This document shows positions 7,286 to 8,604 of a DNA stretch of 8,604 bases, in pieces. Within the stretch, counting starts at the first letter, position 1. Each line of letters starts with the position of its first letter. The translations under genes were made by a program, and so were the position numbers. The stretch comes from Clostridiales bacterium (GTDB taxonomy: Bacteria > Bacillota > Peptococcia > Peptococcales > Peptococcaceae), in contig QAKL01000061.1 in the NCBI GenBank assembly GCA_003343815.1, positions 1 through 8,604 of the forward strand, read 5' to 3'. Under the pieces are notes generated by a model that searched no databases, had not been told where the DNA came from, and saw nothing but the letters and a program-made list of their open reading frames with translations.

Positions 7286-7873
7286 TCACCTTCTGTAAAG
7301 CTTATGCTCCGTAATATAACGCTTGACCGCAGGCGGCAGATATTCGCCGCCTCTGCCCTCTCTTAAAGCAGTAGAGGAAATATCCAACTCTTTTTCGGTA
7401 TTTAAAAGCAGAATTTTTTCTTTTGCCAATTCATCCTCTGCCAATTCCTGCGCTAATTTCAGCTCATAACCAGGACGACTGAAAACTGCAAGATAGCAGT
7501 TTTCCAAAATCCCGCGCCAGTTATACCAGCGTGCAAAATTATCCAACGCGTCGGCTCCGCTCAAAAAGTATATCTCCCAAGCGAGATACATCCTTTTTAA
7601 GGTCAAAATCGTATCGTAGGTATAGGATTTGCCCTCGCGCAGAGCCTCTATAGCGCTCACCTCAAAATCAGGCTCATCTGCCACAGCGATCGCCGTCATC
7701 GTGAGCCTATCGGCAAAGGAAAGCGTTTTGCCTTCTTTAAAAGGCGATGTCGCCGCAGGGATAAACAAAACCTTGTCCAAATTAAGTCCGTCCTTAGCGC
7801 ACTTGGCCAAATGAAGATGTCCCAGATGAATCGGATCAAACGTCCCGCCTAAAATTCCTAATTTTTTCGCCAT
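7286..7873 (-). CDS. nadD: Nicotinate-nucleotide adenylyltransferase
   Basis: NadD joins ATP and nicotinate mononucleotide to give deamido-NAD and pyrophosphate, the step before NAD synthetase, in the cytoplasm. The 195 residues match the family. The nucleotidyltransferase signature is complete: GGTFDPIHLGH at 9-19 with the HxGH pair His16/His19. SYTYDT (83-88), LSGADALDNFARW (104-116) and the C-terminal ISSTALRE (165-172) are the other family blocks. The loop usually reading PPHK appears here as SPFK (43-46). ATG at 7873 follows the proA stop by 3 nt; a likely SD, AGGTGAG, lies inside the 3' end of proA about 10 nt upstream. It is thus cotranscribed with proA and yqeK, as in many Firmicutes. 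Confidence 0.97.
   Translation of the reverse strand: MAKKLGILGGTFDPIHLGHLHLAKCAKDGLNLDKVLFIPAATSPFKEGKTLSFADRLTMTAIAVADEPDFEVSAIEALREGKSYTYDTILTLKRMYLAWEIYFLSGADALDNFARWYNWRGILENCYLAVFSRPGYELKLAQELAEDELAKEKILLLNTEKELDISSTALREGRGGEYLPPAVKRYITEHKLYRR
7287..7292 (-). promoter_or_regulatory. Shine-Dalgarno site supporting the yqeK TTG start
   Basis: AAGGTG on the minus strand includes two bases of the nadD TGA stop and sits 7 nt before TTG 7279. A GTG inside it (7289-7287) is out of frame with yqeK, which leaves the TTG as the start. Confidence 0.65.
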
Positions 7874-7876
7874 ATG

Positions 7877-8604
7877 CTACTTTCTCACCTGACCTGCGCC
7901 GTTAATCACATATTTATAACTCGTCAATTCCTTTAAGCCCATCGGCCCGCGCGCATGGAGTTTCTGCGTGCTGATACCGATTTCCGCGCCGAAACCGAAC
8001 TGAAAACCGTCGCTGAAACGGCTGGAGGCATTAACATAGACACATGCCGCATCGATACGTGAGGTAAATATTTGCGCATGCTTATAATTATTTGTTATGA
8101 TGACCTCCGAGTGCTTCGTCGAATATCGGCGGATATGTGCAATCGCTTCCTCGAGACTATCCACCACTTTTACCGCTAAAATCAAATCATGAAACTCGCA
8201 CGCATAGTCCTCATCAGTCGCATTTTTCGCTTGAGGAAAATATGCGGCGCTTCTCTCGCAGCATCTAAATTCAACCTGCGGCAGCTTTTCTGCCAAGCGC
8301 GGTAAAAATTCGTCGGCAATATCTTTATGCACCAATAAAGTTTCTAAAGCATTGCACACTCCTGGACGCTGCGCTTTGCCGTTAGCGGTAATATTTAAGG
8401 CCATATTTATATCGGCGCTCTCGTCGATATAAATATGGCAGTTGCCAACGCCGGTCTGTATCACCGGCACAGTCGAATTTTCGACCACATTTTTGATTAA
8501 CCCTGCGCCGCCGCGGGGAATCAATACATCAATATACTCGTTTAATTTCAGCATTTCGTTCACGCATTCGCGCGAGGTATCCTCCACCAGCTGCACGGCG
8601 CCCC
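7877..8604 (-). CDS. proA: Glutamate-5-semialdehyde dehydrogenase (gamma-glutamyl phosphate reductase), 5' part cut off
   Basis: ProA reduces gamma-glutamyl phosphate with NADPH to glutamate-5-semialdehyde, the second step of proline synthesis. About 242 residues are in view, roughly the last 60 percent of a protein normally near 415 residues; the gene runs past the window edge. The aldehyde-dehydrogenase-type catalytic Cys lies at 8356-8354 in KAQRPGVCNALETLLVH. Other family blocks are YIDVLIPRGGAGL, NCHIYIDE, CVYVNASSRFSDGFQFGFGAEIG and the C-terminal RGPMGLKELTSYKY. A GTG at 8596 is not a start, because the conserved sequence continues through it (GAVQLVED). proB would be expected upstream, outside the window. 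The TAG stop is 3 nt from nadD, placing proA in the same operon. Confidence 0.96.
   Translation of the reverse strand, partial: GAVQLVEDTSRECVNEMLKLNEYIDVLIPRGGAGLIKNVVENSTVPVIQTGVGNCHIYIDESADINMALNITANGKAQRPGVCNALETLLVHKDIADEFLPRLAEKLPQVEFRCCERSAAYFPQAKNATDEDYACEFHDLILAVKVVDSLEEAIAHIRRYSTKHSEVIITNNYKHAQIFTSRIDAACVYVNASSRFSDGFQFGFGAEIGISTQKLHARGPMGLKELTSYKYVINGAGQVRK

Overview
The window comes from a low-to-moderate GC Bacillota (Firmicutes) genome, read entirely on the minus strand. The gene order proA-nadD-yqeK-rsfS-yqeM is the conserved Firmicutes arrangement. A large secreted protein ending in a copper-amine-oxidase-type stalk domain, next to a MalT-like LuxR regulator, would suit an anaerobic gut-type member such as Negativicutes. 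The genus is inference from gene content only; no marker gene settles it.

Layout, in the direction of transcription (high to low coordinates): the 3' part of proA (8604-7877, cut by the window edge), nadD (7873-7286), yqeK (7279-6695), rsfS (6666-6304), a yqeM-type methyltransferase (6304-5546) and murI (5543-4770). These six genes are separated by -1 to 28 nt, with Shine-Dalgarno sites often inside the previous gene, so they look like one operon. They cover proline synthesis, NAD synthesis, Ap4A hydrolysis, ribosome silencing, an unassigned methyl transfer and D-glutamate supply for peptidoglycan.

A 124-nt gap (4646-4769) follows, holding a candidate promoter and an 18-bp imperfect palindrome. 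It precedes a 782-residue MalT-like STAND ATPase/LuxR-type regulator (4645-2297). Just 52 nt further on begins a secreted protein gene (2244 to beyond base 1) that is open for all 748 codons in view. It encodes a signal peptide, a long beta-strand-rich, Asn/Asp-rich region that looks like a beta-helix, an InlB-B-type repeat, a Gly/Thr linker and the start of a stalk domain. I see no convincing terminator between regulator and surface protein, so they may share a transcript. The regulator plus surface protein is the least ordinary part of the window. I see no RNA genes, mobile elements, CRISPR arrays or plus-strand genes, and no gene-free stretch longer than 124 nt.
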